Source: Crocinitomicaceae bacterium
GTDB lineage: Bacteria; Bacteroidota; Bacteroidia; Flavobacteriales_D; Crocinitomicaceae
NCBI GenBank assembly: GCA_011522905.1
Contig: WTIB01000219.1
Coordinates: 1 to 5,437, forward strand
DNA: 5,437 nucleotides
Reading direction: 5' to 3'
A program made the position numbers and the translations under genes. Below are positions 5,138 through 5,437 of this stretch, piece after piece. How positions within the stretch are numbered: position 1 is the stretch's first letter; each line of letters starts with the position of its first letter. A model generated the notes under the pieces. It made no database searches, had not been told where the DNA came from, and saw only the letters and a program-made list of their open reading frames with translations.

Positions 5138-5437
5138 ATTATTAAAAAATAGCACTTACGTTCTCATAGGTATTGGAATTTTAGTTTGTCTATATCAGCT
5201 AAAAAATTGGCATATTTATCCATGGATACAAATACTTACATGCCTAGTTATTCCTCTTTTTTCGATATTATTAACCGAATTGGCTAGACCCGTAAAAGAA
5301 AACATAAGGGTAACTATATGGATAACAGGTATTTTGCAACTTATATTATCCCTTATCATTATTACGAACAATGAACTTATTGATACCTATTGGAGATTTG
5401 TTTTTTTCCCTAGTTTATTTAGCATATTGTTACTTAC
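5124..5437 (+). CDS. Multi-pass membrane protein, partial (C-terminus beyond window)
   Basis: An open frame starts at ATG 5124, overlaps the ureohydrolase end by 14 bp, and runs without a stop to the window edge (104 whole codons visible). The product is very hydrophobic, with likely membrane helices at about 12-26 (YVLIGIGILVCLYQL), 33-50, 63-81 and 92 onward. Short polar loops between them include a basic stretch at 55-62 (RPVKENIR). I do not recognise the family. The overlap and strand place it in the same operon as the phosphoribosyltransferase, murQ and ureohydrolase genes. A transporter or an uncharacterised inner-membrane protein are both possible; nothing visible decides between them. 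Confidence 0.75.
   Translation, partial: MITGKLLKNSTYVLIGIGILVCLYQLKNWHIYPWIQILTCLVIPLFSILLTELARPVKENIRVTIWITGILQLILSLIIITNNELIDTYWRFVFFPSLFSILLL

Overview
The window looks like chromosomal DNA of a low-GC member of the Bacteroidota, probably a Flavobacteriia-like lineage. The signs are a C-terminal type IX secretion (T9SS) type A sorting domain, AT-rich start regions without Shine-Dalgarno sequences, sequences resembling the Bacteroidota -7 box (TAnnTTTG), and a radical SAM protein whose motif context I recognise from that phylum. There are no mobile elements, tRNA or rRNA genes, or CRISPR arrays.

Left part (1-1684): a cobalamin riboswitch aptamer (about 102-278) with a 107-nt downstream leader precedes one gene (386-1636). 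That gene encodes a secreted YncE/DUF5074-like beta-propeller with a T9SS sorting domain. In Bacteroides, surface propellers of this general kind (BtuG) capture vitamin B12, so riboswitch plus propeller suggests a B12-responsive surface cobalamin-binding protein that uses a T9SS tail rather than a lipid anchor. The gene ends at a bidirectional terminator shared with the convergent radical SAM gene.

Middle (1683-2785): a minus-strand radical SAM protein with a SPASM/twitch-type C-terminus, of unknown substrate. It is divergent from the next operon. The 83-bp gap holds a 34-bp interrupted palindrome whose outer arms both read TATTTTTG, one facing each way, so they could be the -7 boxes of two opposed promoters.

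Right part (2786-5437): a tightly packed plus-strand operon in which each gene overlaps the next. It encodes a PyrR-like phosphoribosyltransferase, MurQ (N-acetylmuramic acid 6-phosphate etherase, peptidoglycan recycling), a divergent arginase/agmatinase-family ureohydrolase and a multi-pass membrane protein cut by the window edge. The genes look translationally coupled, but only MurQ has a specific predicted reaction. The ureohydrolase keeps all expected metal ligands but replaces two other strongly conserved active-site-region residues, so its substrate is uncertain.

The most notable items are the riboswitch/T9SS propeller pair, a possible kissing-loop contact between the riboswitch L5 loop and the bases just before the start codon, the altered ureohydrolase active site, and the divergent-promoter palindrome.
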